The position numbers and the translations under genes were made by a program. This document shows positions 8,309 to 17,380 of a stretch of DNA of 64,000 nucleotides, one piece after another; the stretch's first letter is position 1, and every line of letters begins with the position of its first letter. Origin of the DNA: UBA1309 sp047605645. GTDB lineage: Bacteria > Bacteroidota > Bacteroidia > Bacteroidales > Dysgonomonadaceae. Under the pieces are notes generated by a model, which worked only from the letters and a program-made list of their open reading frames with translations, did not search any database and was not told the origin of the DNA. The stretch covers positions 1 to 64,000 of the forward strand of contig JASGFJ010000021.1 in NCBI GenBank assembly GCA_047605645.1, read 5' to 3'.

Positions 8309-8914
8309 ATGGACAAAAAAGAGATACTGGACAAGACAAAACAATTTATTTTTAAGTCATTTAACGGAGAAAGTACCGGACATGACTATTATCATATAGA
8401 GCGTGTCGTAAAAATGGCCGCTTTTATCGCGGAAAAAGAAAATGCAGATCTGTTTACTGTAGAACTAGCCGCGTGGCTACACGATGTAGGTGATCACAAA
8501 CTAAATGGAGGAATTGATAAATCAAAAGAGATGATTTCACATTTTCTTTCCGGAATAAATGTGCCCGACACAGCAATAGCGTCTGTCACGGAGATTGTTT
8601 CGCAAGTATCTTTCAGTAAAGGCAAAACAGCAGAGACAATGGAGGCCAAAATAGTACAGGATGCCGACAGGCTCGATGCCATCGGAGCCATGGGGTTAGT
8701 CAGGGTGTTTACTTATGGAGGGAGTAAATCCCGCGAGCTTTACCATCCGGATGATTTATCAAAGCCGACTACCATCAATCACTTCTACGATAAACTATTG
8801 CGGTTGAAGGATTTGATGAATACTCCAACTGCCCGGCGGATAGCGGAAGACCGACATCAATATATGGAAGATTTTCTGCAACGCTTTTATCAGGAATGGG
8901 AAGTGATTGTGTGA
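8309..8914 (+). CDS. HD-domain metal-dependent phosphohydrolase
   Basis: 201 aa. It has an HD signature of the YedJ/YpgQ type: GHDYYHIERVVKMA near residue 24 supplies the first His, LAAWLHDVGDHK near 50 supplies the HD pair, and VQDADRLDAIGAMGLVR near 116 supplies the distal Asp. Proteins of this subgroup hydrolyse nucleotides or phosphorylated metabolites, but the substrate is unknown. The gene follows the CAT-like gene by 9 bp. Confidence 0.88.
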   Translation: MDKKEILDKTKQFIFKSFNGESTGHDYYHIERVVKMAAFIAEKENADLFTVELAAWLHDVGDHKLNGGIDKSKEMISHFLSGINVPDTAIASVTEIVSQVSFSKGKTAETMEAKIVQDADRLDAIGAMGLVRVFTYGGSKSRELYHPDDLSKPTTINHFYDKLLRLKDLMNTPTARRIAEDRHQYMEDFLQRFYQEWEVIV

Positions 8915-9049
8915 AATACCACTTCTCCCGCAAAAAAGAGAAACTCAGTCGGACATCTTACGTATATATGTTTGTCTGAATGCGATACATCAACAGCGTG
9001 TCGTTGCCTCAACGGAAAAAGAGAAGGATAATTCGGAGAAAAAAATCAA

Positions 9050-11314
9050 CTATACCTGATTAAAAAACTCCTTTAGTTTCTTCTCATCACCGACCACCCA
9101 GACTTCATCGCCTTCATAAAGCATAAACGATGCATCGAGATTTACAATACGTTCGTCACCGCGCTCTACCCCTATTATCTGACTGCTGGCTTCCTGACGC
9201 AAACCTGAATGCAGAATCGATTTATTGATCAAACGATTTCCTTCCGTAAGAAGAATATTCCGGATAACAATATTCTCGGTATCAGCTGTCGTACACATCG
9301 TCGTATCGGTCATATCAAATTCCGGTTTAAATTTCTCAATTTGCTCATCGGTAGCCACTATTCCTATCTTATCATAAGGCAATATCCGGCGTTCGGCATC
9401 AGGCAATTGGATAACAAAATCGGCCCGTTTGATGTAAACGATATTAATACCATATTTTTCTCTCCAACCCAATTCCCGAATTTTCTTCCCAACATATTGG
9501 GCCAGAGGATTTGTTTCCAGTTCTGCAATATGAGCATCCCAGGCCTCCAAATGTTTTTGAAGAGCCGCAGTTCCCGGATGACTGGATACGGGCGGCGCCT
9601 GTTGCATTTTCTCATGCCTTTCGCGTTCGTGAAGATTATGAAAAAAGCGTTTCTCAATACTTTGATATAGAACAGAAAACTTTTTAGAAAAAATAAACAG
9701 AGAAATAACGACTAGTGGAACAACCGTCCAAAGAGCAATCTGTGAAGACACCAGTCGGTCGATAAAAACACCTATCATCAAAATTACCAAGCCTACTCTG
9801 GCAATCAGCACCCCCACAAGAGGAGCTTTCTGACTTTCGTTTTGCCATTCCAGTCCGCCTTCAGCTGGTTTCTGAGCCAGCATCGCCCACAAGAAAGGCG
9901 ACGAAGCAAGCATAGCCGACAACACGGTCAGAGTGGATCCAAGAAGGGTATCTCCGAAATAAGAGAGCATGAAAGGTTTAACAAAATAGATAAAACATAA
10001 AAGGATGGCAATAAGGATGATACTGTTGAGAATAATCAATTTCACATGTGCCATCAATATAACTTTCCATTGCGGATCGGCTGTCGATTTAGCCGTATTG
10101 GAAGAATATGCTTCCAGTTTATCGAGCCAGCTTTGGGGCAATGTCCTCTCAATGAAATTATATAAAGGATTAGCCGATTTTATAAGATACGGAGTTGTAA
10201 AAGTGGTAATAGCAGAAACTCCGACAGCTATCGGAAACAAAAAATCGGATATAACACCCAAAGACAAGCCCAGTGTAGCGACAATAAATGCAAATTCTCC
10301 AATTTGAGCCATACTCAAGCCAACCTGCACCGCTTGCTTAAGAGGTTGCCCCGAAAGTAAAACACCGATTGCGCTAAAAAGAAACTTCCCGACAATCACC
10401 AGCAGCGTAATCGCAATAATCGGCCATGCATATTGCGCCATTGCCTGAGGATTAATCATCATTCCTACCGACACAAAGAATATTGTTCCAAAGAGTTCTT
10501 TAATCGGTTTGGTTATATGTTCTATTTTTTCAGCTTTGGTGGTTTCCGCAATAAGCGACCCCATCACAAAAGCTCCTAATTCTGCGGAAAAACCTACTTT
10601 GGTTGCCACAATAACCATTCCCAAGCACAAGCCTATAGCTAGCAGAAGCGTTGTTTCCTCATCCAGCCATTTCCCCATTTTCTTAAAAAATGTGGGTAAT
10701 AAATAGATACCGATAAGAAACCACAAAACCAAGAAAAAGCCTAACTTCAGCACAGTGAAAAGGATTTCTGTCCCTTCAAAATGGCGGGTAACTGCAATGG
10801 TGGAAAGAAGCACCATCAACAGGATAACGATAATATCCTCAACCACAAGCACCCCAAAGACCACTCTTGCAAACTGTTTGGTTTTGAGCCCAAGTTCATC
10901 AAAAGCTCGAAGAATGATTGTTGTTGACGAACTGGCAAGCATACCTCCGAGAAACAAACTATCCATATCGTTCCATCCGAGCATTTTGGCCACGACAAAG
11001 CCGGCAACTCCAATAAGGAGAATCTCAACAACTGCTGTAATAGAGGCAGTAGGCCCGACCCGGACAAGTTTTTTGAAACTAAATTCAAGACCTAAGCTGA
11101 ACAGGAGAAAGATAACACCCAATTCCGCTAAAGTTTTTACATTTTCCGGATCCGATACATCGGGAAGAAAATTAAAATGCTGGCTCACGAGAAATCCGGC
11201 AATAATATACCCCAACACGAGCGGCTGTTTGATTGCCTTGAAAAGCAGAGCAGCTAAAGAGCCAACTAAAAGAATAAGTGCGAGGTCGTATATTAATCCG
11301 GGTAGATGTGCCAT
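9050..11314 (-). CDS. Cation:proton antiporter of the CPA2 (KefB/KefC) type with C-terminal TrkA_C domains
   Basis: 754 aa from ATG 11314. Upstream in-frame starts (11464, 11434) were passed over because the first membrane helix of the family begins at MAHLPGLIYDLALILL and a -7 element lies at 11462. Residues 1-380 form a Na+/H+ exchanger-type domain with many helices (LKQPLVLGYIIAG-like entry, ASSSTTIILRAF, ELGAFVMGSLIAET). A second hydrophobic block follows (about 430-570). Then come two TrkA_C-like domains (about 620-690 and 685-754). No Rossmann TrkA_N domain with a GxGxxG motif is visible between them. It probably mediates K+ or Na+ efflux in pH or osmotic homeostasis. Confidence 0.88.
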   Translation of the reverse strand: MAHLPGLIYDLALILLVGSLAALLFKAIKQPLVLGYIIAGFLVSQHFNFLPDVSDPENVKTLAELGVIFLLFSLGLEFSFKKLVRVGPTASITAVVEILLIGVAGFVVAKMLGWNDMDSLFLGGMLASSSTTIILRAFDELGLKTKQFARVVFGVLVVEDIIVILLMVLLSTIAVTRHFEGTEILFTVLKLGFFLVLWFLIGIYLLPTFFKKMGKWLDEETTLLLAIGLCLGMVIVATKVGFSAELGAFVMGSLIAETTKAEKIEHITKPIKELFGTIFFVSVGMMINPQAMAQYAWPIIAITLLVIVGKFLFSAIGVLLSGQPLKQAVQVGLSMAQIGEFAFIVATLGLSLGVISDFLFPIAVGVSAITTFTTPYLIKSANPLYNFIERTLPQSWLDKLEAYSSNTAKSTADPQWKVILMAHVKLIILNSIILIAILLCFIYFVKPFMLSYFGDTLLGSTLTVLSAMLASSPFLWAMLAQKPAEGGLEWQNESQKAPLVGVLIARVGLVILMIGVFIDRLVSSQIALWTVVPLVVISLFIFSKKFSVLYQSIEKRFFHNLHERERHEKMQQAPPVSSHPGTAALQKHLEAWDAHIAELETNPLAQYVGKKIRELGWREKYGINIVYIKRADFVIQLPDAERRILPYDKIGIVATDEQIEKFKPEFDMTDTTMCTTADTENIVIRNILLTEGNRLINKSILHSGLRQEASSQIIGVERGDERIVNLDASFMLYEGDEVWVVGDEKKLKEFFNQV

Positions 11315-11461
11315 TGTTATCCAGTGTTTACTATTTGGTTTGAGTTGTAGAATTGGTCTGCCGTTCGAAAGGCCGGATGTGAATCCGCTCCTTATTGCAG
11401 AAGAGAGGTTGCTAAGCTTTGTAATCAGCGACATGCTGCCCCTGTTTATTAGGCCTCTGTA

Positions 11462-11469
11462 CAAAAATA
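11462..11469 (-). promoter_or_regulatory. Putative -7 promoter element of the antiporter gene
   Basis: The minus strand reads TATTTTTG. A start about 7 bases downstream gives a leader near 140 nt to the ATG at 11314 and rules out an ATG at 11464. Confidence 0.4.
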
Positions 11470-11549
11470 ATAAAAAAACATGTAGAATGAAAGTCGTGAA
11501 CGAATATCAGAGCAAGTTTGAAAGAAGAATTAGAAAGAATCAGGCACTT

Positions 11550-12188
11550 TTATTTCCGTCCGAAATCAGCCGGGATTTCGCCCCATTGATCAGTTTCCCA
11601 TTTGATTATCTGAGTGGAAACGCCATTTTGAGCAAGCCATTTTTCAGCACGTTCTATCAACTCAAAGATATATTCATTCCGGGGTGTTTTCTCCAGTTTG
11701 GTCTTTGCTTTACCGCTTTTTATCCATTTAATACCTGTTGCACTGTCTGAATATATGGGAAGTTTCCTGTTTTTTTGTTTCAGAAAAGCCATTCCATGCA
11801 CCAGCGCCAGAAATTCTCCGATATTGTTTGTTCCTTCTTCAAAAGGTCCCTGGTGGAATATTTCTTCTCCGGTCAGAATATACACTCCCCGATATTCCAT
11901 CAGACCGGGATTACCACTGCATGCTGCGTCCACAGCAATACTATCTTGAATGATATTTACATTGTTTGCGGGAGAAGCAGTCGTTTTTTTCTTCTGTTCT
12001 GCATTTTTGCCCACATATTTCCAGGGATTCTCCAGAAATGCTTCTTCGGCATCCTCCCGGGAAGAGAAAGCTTTGTATAAAGCGCCGTCATATCCCTGCG
12101 TCTGTTTACGGCAATCGTTCCAGTCTTCATAAACACCCGGAACAACCCCATTCCAAACCACATAAAAATTTCTTTTCTTTTTTGACAT
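11550..12188 (-). CDS. Ribonuclease H with N-terminal viroplasmin (RNase H1-type hybrid-binding) domain
   Basis: 212 aa. Residues 1-50 (KKRNFYVVWNGVVPGVYEDWNDC, then AFSSREDAEEAF) are a viroplasmin/hybrid-binding domain, which grips RNA-DNA duplexes. From residue 70 an RNase H fold follows, with the acidic residues in VDAACSGNPG, NNIGEFLAL and IYSDSATGIKW. Proteins of this architecture degrade RNA in RNA-DNA hybrids such as primers and R-loops. The gene has no operon partner. The last catalytic Asp would lie in the TDQWGEIPADFGRK tail. Confidence 0.9.
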   Translation of the reverse strand: MSKKKRNFYVVWNGVVPGVYEDWNDCRKQTQGYDGALYKAFSSREDAEEAFLENPWKYVGKNAEQKKKTTASPANNVNIIQDSIAVDAACSGNPGLMEYRGVYILTGEEIFHQGPFEEGTNNIGEFLALVHGMAFLKQKNRKLPIYSDSATGIKWIKSGKAKTKLEKTPRNEYIFELIERAEKWLAQNGVSTQIIKWETDQWGEIPADFGRK

Positions 12189-12288
12189 GACAACAAATTA
12201 ACAGCGGAAGCAAGTATGGAAATTTACGTTCCCGCATTCAGAGAATTTTAATTTTATTTATCAAACAACACCAGCAAAGGCGAAAGAA

Positions 12289-13023
12289 TCAATGTTTTTT
12301 CTTAAATCCGCCAACCATTTTTCGCAGACGCAAACGGATAACACCCGTGATAGCTTCCCCAAAAATCCCGGAGTTCATTTTAGAAACGCCCAAAACCCGA
12401 TTAACAAAGATGATGGAAACTTCTTTTATGCGGAATCCGAGACAATAAGCGGTATACTTCATTTCAATCTGAAAAGCATAGCCTTTAAATTTGACAGCAT
12501 CCAAATCAATCGTCTCCAGGAATTTTCTGCGGTATCCGACAAAACCGGCTGTTGTGTCATGAATGCTCATTCCGGTAATAAACTTCACATATATGGAAGC
12601 AAAATAAGACATCAATACGCGTCCCATCGGCCAGTTCACAACATTTACGCCGGAAACATAGCGGGAGCCCACCACTACATCAGCTTCATGACAGAGTGCA
12701 TCATAAAGTTTTAGCAAATCCTCCGGATTGTGCGAAAAATCGGCGTCCATTTCAAAGACAAATCCATATTGACGCTGCAACGCCCATTTAAATCCCGCGA
12801 TATACGCCGTACCCAGTCCTTGTTTACCGGCTCTTTCTACAATAAAGAGGCGTTCAGGAAACTTGTTCATCAATGATTTCACAATGGAGGCCGTACCATC
12901 CGGTGAGCCGTCATCAATCACCAGTACATCAAACTTTTTAGACAAACCGAAAACAACCCGAATGATGTTTTCGATGTTTTCCTTTTCGTTGTATGTTGGA
13001 ATAATTACGATGGAATCTGACAT
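12289..13023 (-). CDS. Polyprenol monophosphomannose synthase (DPM1-like GT2 glycosyltransferase)
   Basis: 244 aa, a soluble-type GT2 without the C-terminal membrane helices of longer relatives. Motifs: IIPTYNEKENIENII at the N-terminus, VIDDGSPDGTASIV near residue 36, EMDADFSHNPEDL near 93 (metal-binding DxD), GSRYVSGVNVVNWPMGR near 123, and FKGYAFQIEMKY near 179. The family moves mannose from GDP-mannose to a polyprenyl phosphate carrier used in O-glycosylation or envelope glycan assembly, a function common in Bacteroidota. An 18-bp palindrome abuts the start codon. Confidence 0.92.
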   Translation of the reverse strand: MSDSIVIIPTYNEKENIENIIRVVFGLSKKFDVLVIDDGSPDGTASIVKSLMNKFPERLFIVERAGKQGLGTAYIAGFKWALQRQYGFVFEMDADFSHNPEDLLKLYDALCHEADVVVGSRYVSGVNVVNWPMGRVLMSYFASIYVKFITGMSIHDTTAGFVGYRRKFLETIDLDAVKFKGYAFQIEMKYTAYCLGFRIKEVSIIFVNRVLGVSKMNSGIFGEAITGVIRLRLRKMVGGFKKKH

Positions 13024-13041
13024 GACAAAAATATTTTTGTC
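13024..13041. promoter_or_regulatory. Perfect 18-bp palindrome between promoter and start codon of the polyprenol-P-mannose synthase gene
   Basis: GACAAAAATATTTTTGTC reads the same on both strands. It directly touches the start codon (13021-13023) and touches the -7 element (13041-13048). It could be an operator or a leader hairpin that blocks initiation; the regulator is unknown. Confidence 0.45.
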
Positions 13042-13048
13042 AAAAATA
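13041..13048 (-). promoter_or_regulatory. Putative -7 promoter element of the polyprenol-P-mannose synthase gene
   Basis: The minus strand reads TATTTTTG, 18 bp ahead of the ATG, implying a leader of only about a dozen bases that is filled by the palindrome. Confidence 0.4.
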
Positions 13049-13241
13049 CAGATTTTGGAAGTGTCTCCTATCAGATTGAGCTATATTTTTCTCAAAAATT
13101 GTTTTTTAAGGAAAAGATAACCGAGGATTGGCTATATTCAACCTGTTTTCCCGTCTCCTTGTAAAAGAAACCGGCTGTCCTGCTTTTTCTCTACCGAACG
13201 AATAAAGCGCTGAAAAATAGCTCGTACTACATTTAATTTTA

Positions 13242-13249
13242 TAAATTTG
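13242..13249 (+). promoter_or_regulatory. Putative -7 promoter element of the sugar kinase gene
   Basis: TAAATTTG matches TAnnTTTG, 108 bp ahead of the ATG at 13358. Confidence 0.45.
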
Positions 13250-13357
13250 CAACCATAGATATATTTAGGAGCCGACACAATTGGAGCCTTTAAATAAAAA
13301 GCACTTGCTGTAGACAATAACCTTGAAATAACATTTGTGGACTAATCAATAACCACC

Positions 13358-14839
13358 ATGAGCGAAAAGAACTTTTTAGCGGTAGATTTAGGAGCGACCA
13401 GCGGCAGAACGATTATCGGCACCATTTGTCCGACAGGTTTTCAGACAACTGAGCTCACCCGATTCCCCAACCCTATCATCGAGGTAAACGGACATTCTTA
13501 TTGGGATGTTTATGCTTTGTACTATGAGATTATTCTGGCGCTGAAAAAGATAGCCAAACAAAATATCCGCATCGAATCGATTGGAATAGACACCTGGGGA
13601 GTCGATTTCGCATTTGTGGGTAGCGATCGGGAATTATTAAGACTCCCGTATTCCTATCGCGACCCGCAGACAAGGCATGCTCCTGAGATTTTTTTTGAAA
13701 GAATCCCCCGGGACAAAGTTTACGAACTGACAGGGATTGAAATTATGAACTTCAACTCGCTGTATCAACTCGACACCATCAGACGAAACAAATCTACCGC
13801 ATGGCCTTTGATTGACAAAGTTGTTTTCATGCCTGATTTACTGGCTTACATGCTAACAGGAAATATGGTTACGGAATACACCATCGCCTCAACATCACAG
13901 CTTCTGAATGCACACACCAAACGACTGGAACCGATTCTTTTCGAAGCTCTTGGCCTTGAGCAGAAACATTTCGGAGACATTGTCTTTCCGGGAACCACCA
14001 TCGGATATCTGAATGCCGAAGTGAGGCGGCAAACCGGATTAGGAGCCATACCGGTCATCGCCGTAGCCGGACATGACACCGGGTCGGCTGTTGCGTCTGT
14101 TCCGGCCGAAGACAACAACTTCGCTTATCTGAGTTCCGGAACATGGTCGTTGATGGGTATAGAAATGAGTAAGCCCGTTATTAATGAACGAAGTTACAAG
14201 CTCAATTTCACAAACGAAGGCGGAGTAGACGGAACAATTCTTTTTATGAAGAACATTTGTGGCATGTGGCTTCTTGAGTGCTGCCGAAAAGAATGGGCTG
14301 TAGCCGGAAATGACTGGTCGTATAGCGAATTGATACAAAAAGCACAGACATCAAAGCCTTTTGCCTGTTTAATCAATCCTGATGCACCGTGTTTTACCAA
14401 TCCGGCATCCATGGTGCAGGCCATACAGGATTATGGTGCAAATACAGGACAATATATTCCCCGCACAGAAGGCGAATTGGCGCGGTGCATCTTTGAGAGC
14501 CTCGCACTCAGATACAAGCAGATTTTTGAACTTCTGCAAACCTTTGCTGACAGGCCGATTCATCGCCTACATGTCATTGGTGGCGGTTCTCAAAATACGG
14601 GACTAAACCAATTCACAGCAAATGCATTGGGGATAGAGGTCGTTGCCGGTCCGACCGAAGCCACTGCAATAGGCAACATATTCCTGCAAGCCCGCGCCTC
14701 CGGACTGGTTTCTTCACTCGACGAAATGCGCAGTTTCATCCGCAAATCAGTAGCATTACAGACTTTTTCACCTTCAGAAACCGTTGTTTGGAAAAAGGCA
14801 TATCAAACATACAGGGAGATTTGCGGGAAAGACTTTTAG
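13358..14839 (+). CDS. rhaB: Rhamnulokinase-family FGGY carbohydrate kinase
   Basis: 493 aa, full length. The N-terminal phosphate loop is AVDLGATSGRTIIG. The substrate-binding IGIDTWGVDFAFV comes near residue 90, YRDPQTRH near 112, the second ATPase-fold half opens with VAGHDTGSAVASVP near 235, and HVIGGGSQNTGLNQFTANALG near 407 holds the adenosine site. Rhamnulokinases phosphorylate L-rhamnulose, but the same subfamily serves as L-fuculokinase in Bacteroides, and this window also holds a fucose-type mutarotase and a FucP remnant. No isomerase or aldolase gene is next to it, so which deoxysugar it serves is open. Confidence 0.85.
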   Translation: MSEKNFLAVDLGATSGRTIIGTICPTGFQTTELTRFPNPIIEVNGHSYWDVYALYYEIILALKKIAKQNIRIESIGIDTWGVDFAFVGSDRELLRLPYSYRDPQTRHAPEIFFERIPRDKVYELTGIEIMNFNSLYQLDTIRRNKSTAWPLIDKVVFMPDLLAYMLTGNMVTEYTIASTSQLLNAHTKRLEPILFEALGLEQKHFGDIVFPGTTIGYLNAEVRRQTGLGAIPVIAVAGHDTGSAVASVPAEDNNFAYLSSGTWSLMGIEMSKPVINERSYKLNFTNEGGVDGTILFMKNICGMWLLECCRKEWAVAGNDWSYSELIQKAQTSKPFACLINPDAPCFTNPASMVQAIQDYGANTGQYIPRTEGELARCIFESLALRYKQIFELLQTFADRPIHRLHVIGGGSQNTGLNQFTANALGIEVVAGPTEATAIGNIFLQARASGLVSSLDEMRSFIRKSVALQTFSPSETVVWKKAYQTYREICGKDF

Positions 14840-15203
14840 GTACGAAATTCAATCGGAGAAGAGTGAATGGTTCGACTAAAGAACTGCTCCAAAAGCAAGA
14901 CTAAGTTTTTTGATAATTAAGAACAAGAAAACACCCCCGGAGAAAGAGGGTTGAAGGAATTAACTAGTCCAGAATAATAGAGACAGCTGTATAGGATAAA
15001 AAACAAGCAAACATCCATAGTTAGTGGCAAGCATAAGCAGCCATAGCCTACTGAAAATAAGCGACATGAAAGATCAGATACATAAAACTAATTCGACAGG
15101 ACTACTTGCAAATTAATTATGGGAATCGGGTTAACCTGACAACGATCCTTGTTTTTATGCGCTTTGATTTTCAACCACCTTTGCACAGGCATCTATAAAG
15201 CAA
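14840..15203. other. Intergenic stretch between convergent kinase and DUF3332 genes
   Basis: About 360 bp with scattered stops in all frames and no recognisable RNA or repeat. A terminator hairpin closes its right end. Confidence 0.5.
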
Positions 15204-15236
15204 AAGAGGTTGTCCCGAATTTTGGAACAACCTCTT
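15204..15236 (-). terminator. Terminator hairpin downstream of the DUF3332 gene
   Basis: A 12-13 bp stem (AAGAGGTTGT... with ...ACAACCTCTT) has one mismatch and an 8-nt loop. On the minus strand it is followed by TTTTGCTTT. Confidence 0.7.
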
Positions 15237-15264
15237 CTTATATTAAACGCGTGTCAAATACAAC

Positions 15265-15801
15265 TTATTTCTGAGCAACAAAACGTGAATTATCGACAGA
15301 TTGTCTGAAAGCAAGAACACCTTGCGCGTTCAGGCCGACATTTTGTTCCTGACCATTCACATACACAATAGCATGTTCTTTATCAACCACTTTCAGAAGT
15401 TTTGTCGTTTCTCCCTGAGCAACCATATTCCAGGTATTGGTCTTTTTATCGTAAACAAGATTCATCTGCTGTCCGGCTTCATTTTGAATTTTATAGCCGT
15501 CTTTCAATGTTTCAACCGTATAAACGCCATCGGTCCCTTGCACTTTTTTCACTATTCCGGCCTGAATAGGATTATCTCCTGTCCAGAATTCAATAGAGTT
15601 GATTACCAAGCCATCTGCAAGCACAGCTACGGGATAAACCGGAACAATATGCAAAGCGATAAACACCAATTCGTTGACAAACTTATTATCAAGTGTTTGA
15701 TTCCATGCAAGAACTTTATTTGTCAGGCTGAATGAGCCGATACATGAACTAAAAGTCAAACTTCCTGCAAGGAGAATAGAAGCAAAATAAATCTTTTTCA
15801 T
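15265..15801 (-). CDS. DUF3332 family lipoprotein
   Basis: 178 aa. It has a short signal peptide ending in a lipobox (LTFSSC, Cys20), a second hydrophobic segment around residues 45-65 (FVNELVFIALHIVPVYPVAVLADGL), and a C-terminal soluble half. The arrangement SSCIGSFSLTNKVLAWNQTL followed by INSIEFWTG is typical of the DUF3332 family, whose function is unknown. It is a single-gene unit with its own promoter element and terminator. Confidence 0.85.
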   Translation of the reverse strand: MKKIYFASILLAGSLTFSSCIGSFSLTNKVLAWNQTLDNKFVNELVFIALHIVPVYPVAVLADGLVINSIEFWTGDNPIQAGIVKKVQGTDGVYTVETLKDGYKIQNEAGQQMNLVYDKKTNTWNMVAQGETTKLLKVVDKEHAIVYVNGQEQNVGLNAQGVLAFRQSVDNSRFVAQK

Positions 15802-15847
15802 AATTGATAATTGATATTTAATGTAAAGTTCAATAATATATTTCCGG

Positions 15848-15855
15848 CAAATATA
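15848..15855 (-). promoter_or_regulatory. Putative -7 promoter element of the DUF3332 gene
   Basis: The minus strand reads TATATTTG, 46 bp ahead of the ATG. A TTTG lies 24 bp further upstream (15880-15883), a somewhat wide spacing for a -33 box. Confidence 0.5.
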
Positions 15856-15961
15856 GAATTTTTACCCACTCCCCCGACACAAAAGGGCAATTATTTTAGA
15901 AAATTATAGTTATATATTCAATCAAAGGAGGCATTTATTTTCTCCGCAAGCGGCAAATTCG

Positions 15962-15969
15962 TATCTTTG
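15962..15969 (+). promoter_or_regulatory. -7 promoter element of the pepE operon
   Basis: TATCTTTG matches TAnnTTTG, 51 bp ahead of pepE. A purine-rich AGGAGG lies at 15988-15993, too far (28 nt) from the ATG to act as a normal ribosome binding site. Confidence 0.55.
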
Positions 15970-16020
15970 GTAACTTGTTTACCTCTTAGGAGGTGTATTT
16001 ATTTATAAATATAAATTCAA

Positions 16021-16728
16021 ATGAAATTATTATTGCTAAGCAACTCCACCAATCCGGGAGAAGCTTATCTGAATTATCCAAAACACAATATACAAGCATT
16101 TCTCGGGAAAGAATCCATGGAGGTTCTGTTTATTCCGTATGCAGCAGTGACCTTTTCGTATGATGAATATGAAAAAAAGGTCAGCGATCGTTTTTCGGAG
16201 CTGGGTTATTCAATTAAAGGCATACACCGCTTTGCAGATCCGGCAGAAGCTGTTCGAAATGCAAAAGCAATTGTTGTCGGTGGAGGTAATACTTGGAAGC
16301 TTGTAAGAATGCTACATGACAACGGTCTGATTTCTCTTGTTCAGGAAAAGGTGAAATCCGGAACTCCGTATATCGGTTGGAGCGCAGGTTCAAATGTAGC
16401 CTGTCCGACTTTGCGTACCACCAATGACATGCCGATTGTAGATCCGAAAACATTTGACACATTCCATCTGGTTCCGTTTCAGATAAACCCTCACTACACC
16501 GATGAACATCCGGCCAATCACGGAGGAGAAACCCGCGAAGTGAGAATTCTTGAATTTATTGAGCAAAACCCGGAAACATTTGTTGTAGGACTGCGAGAAG
16601 GCACAATGTTATGGATAGAGGATTCCAAAATTAAGCTTTTAGGCAAAAGGACAGCCCGCATCTTTAAAAAAGGGCGCACCACCGAGGAACTCAACAATGA
16701 CAGCGATTTCTCATTCTTGCTGAAATGA
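16021..16728 (+). CDS. pepE: Dipeptidase E (alpha-aspartyl dipeptidase, peptidase family S51)
   Basis: 235 aa. It hydrolyses dipeptides with N-terminal aspartate. The nucleophile is Ser121 in GWSAGSN, with Asp136 and His158 (in INPHYTD) completing the triad. These fall one residue from the Ser120/Asp135/His157 of the Salmonella enzyme as I remember it. The GGGNTWKLV segment near residue 87 is also conserved. It is cytoplasmic, with no signal peptide. The last four bases overlap the start of the phosphoesterase gene (ATGA). Confidence 0.95.
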   Translation: MKLLLLSNSTNPGEAYLNYPKHNIQAFLGKESMEVLFIPYAAVTFSYDEYEKKVSDRFSELGYSIKGIHRFADPAEAVRNAKAIVVGGGNTWKLVRMLHDNGLISLVQEKVKSGTPYIGWSAGSNVACPTLRTTNDMPIVDPKTFDTFHLVPFQINPHYTDEHPANHGGETREVRILEFIEQNPETFVVGLREGTMLWIEDSKIKLLGKRTARIFKKGRTTEELNNDSDFSFLLK

Positions 16729-17213
16729 AAAAAATAGGCCTTCTTTCCGATACGCACGCCACCTGGGACGATCGTTTTGAGGAATATTTTCAAGATTGTG
16801 ACGAAATTTGGCATGCCGGCGACATCGGTTCGCTCGACCTGGCAGAGAAATTTGAAAGCATAAAACCATTTCGGGCTGTTTACGGGAATATTGACGATGC
16901 AAAAACCCGTTCGGCTTTTCCGGAAAGCCTTCGATTCAGATTCGAAGGGATGGAAATACTGATGATGCATATCGGAGGATATCCCGGTCGGTATTCGCCT
17001 GCCGCTTTAGCTGCGTTTAAGCGAAAAATACCGGAAATATTCATCTGTGGACATTCCCATATACTCAAAGTCATTTATGACAAAAAATACGGTATGCTTT
17101 GTGTTAACCCGGGAGCAGCCGGCAAACAGGGATTTCATAAAACCCGAACATTGATGAGATTGACTTTCGACTTGGGAAAAATTACCGATGCGGAAATCAT
17201 TGAGCTAAAATAA
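16725..17213 (+). CDS. YfcE/MJ0936-type metallophosphoesterase
   Basis: 162 aa calcineurin-like phosphoesterase. The metal ligands sit in the classical blocks LSDTHATWDD (residues 6-15), HAGDIGSLD near 30, YGNIDDA near 51, HIGG near 79, and FICGHSHILK near 104, followed by VNPGAAGKQG. Small enzymes of this kind hydrolyse phosphodiesters; the natural substrate is unknown. It is translationally coupled to pepE. Confidence 0.92.
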   Translation: MKKIGLLSDTHATWDDRFEEYFQDCDEIWHAGDIGSLDLAEKFESIKPFRAVYGNIDDAKTRSAFPESLRFRFEGMEILMMHIGGYPGRYSPAALAAFKRKIPEIFICGHSHILKVIYDKKYGMLCVNPGAAGKQGFHKTRTLMRLTFDLGKITDAEIIELK

Positions 17214-17286
17214 CCGAATATACATGAAAAGAGGGGGATAAATAATCTTAGTCAATATATCCCCCGTATTTCTATCAGCAGCATTC

Positions 17287-17294
17287 TAGTTTTG
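17287..17294 (+). promoter_or_regulatory. Putative -7 promoter element of the hexuronate operon
   Basis: TAGTTTTG matches TAnnTTTG, 86 bp ahead of the DUF4861 gene, which is the first gene of the uxaC-exuT-uxaB-uxaA run. Confidence 0.45.
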
Positions 17295-17380
17295 TATGAT
17301 GAGGCAGGATATGAATTACAAAACGAACCTTAAAGACTTACATCTCGTTGGAAGTCGGCCTTTTGAAAATATCTAATAAA

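Noticed and set aside
11315..11464. 50-residue N-terminal extension of the antiporter
   Set aside because: It is not hydrophobic, precedes the first conserved helix, and its start overlaps a likely promoter element.
10755..11750. 331-codon plus-strand open frame
   Set aside because: It lies antisense to the antiporter and into the RNase H gene on the other strand, both of which have clear family motifs. Its translation is basic and low in family resemblance.
15981..15993. AGGAGG as ribosome binding site of pepE
   Set aside because: It is 28 nt ahead of the ATG, too far for normal pairing, and Bacteroidota seldom rely on Shine-Dalgarno sequences.
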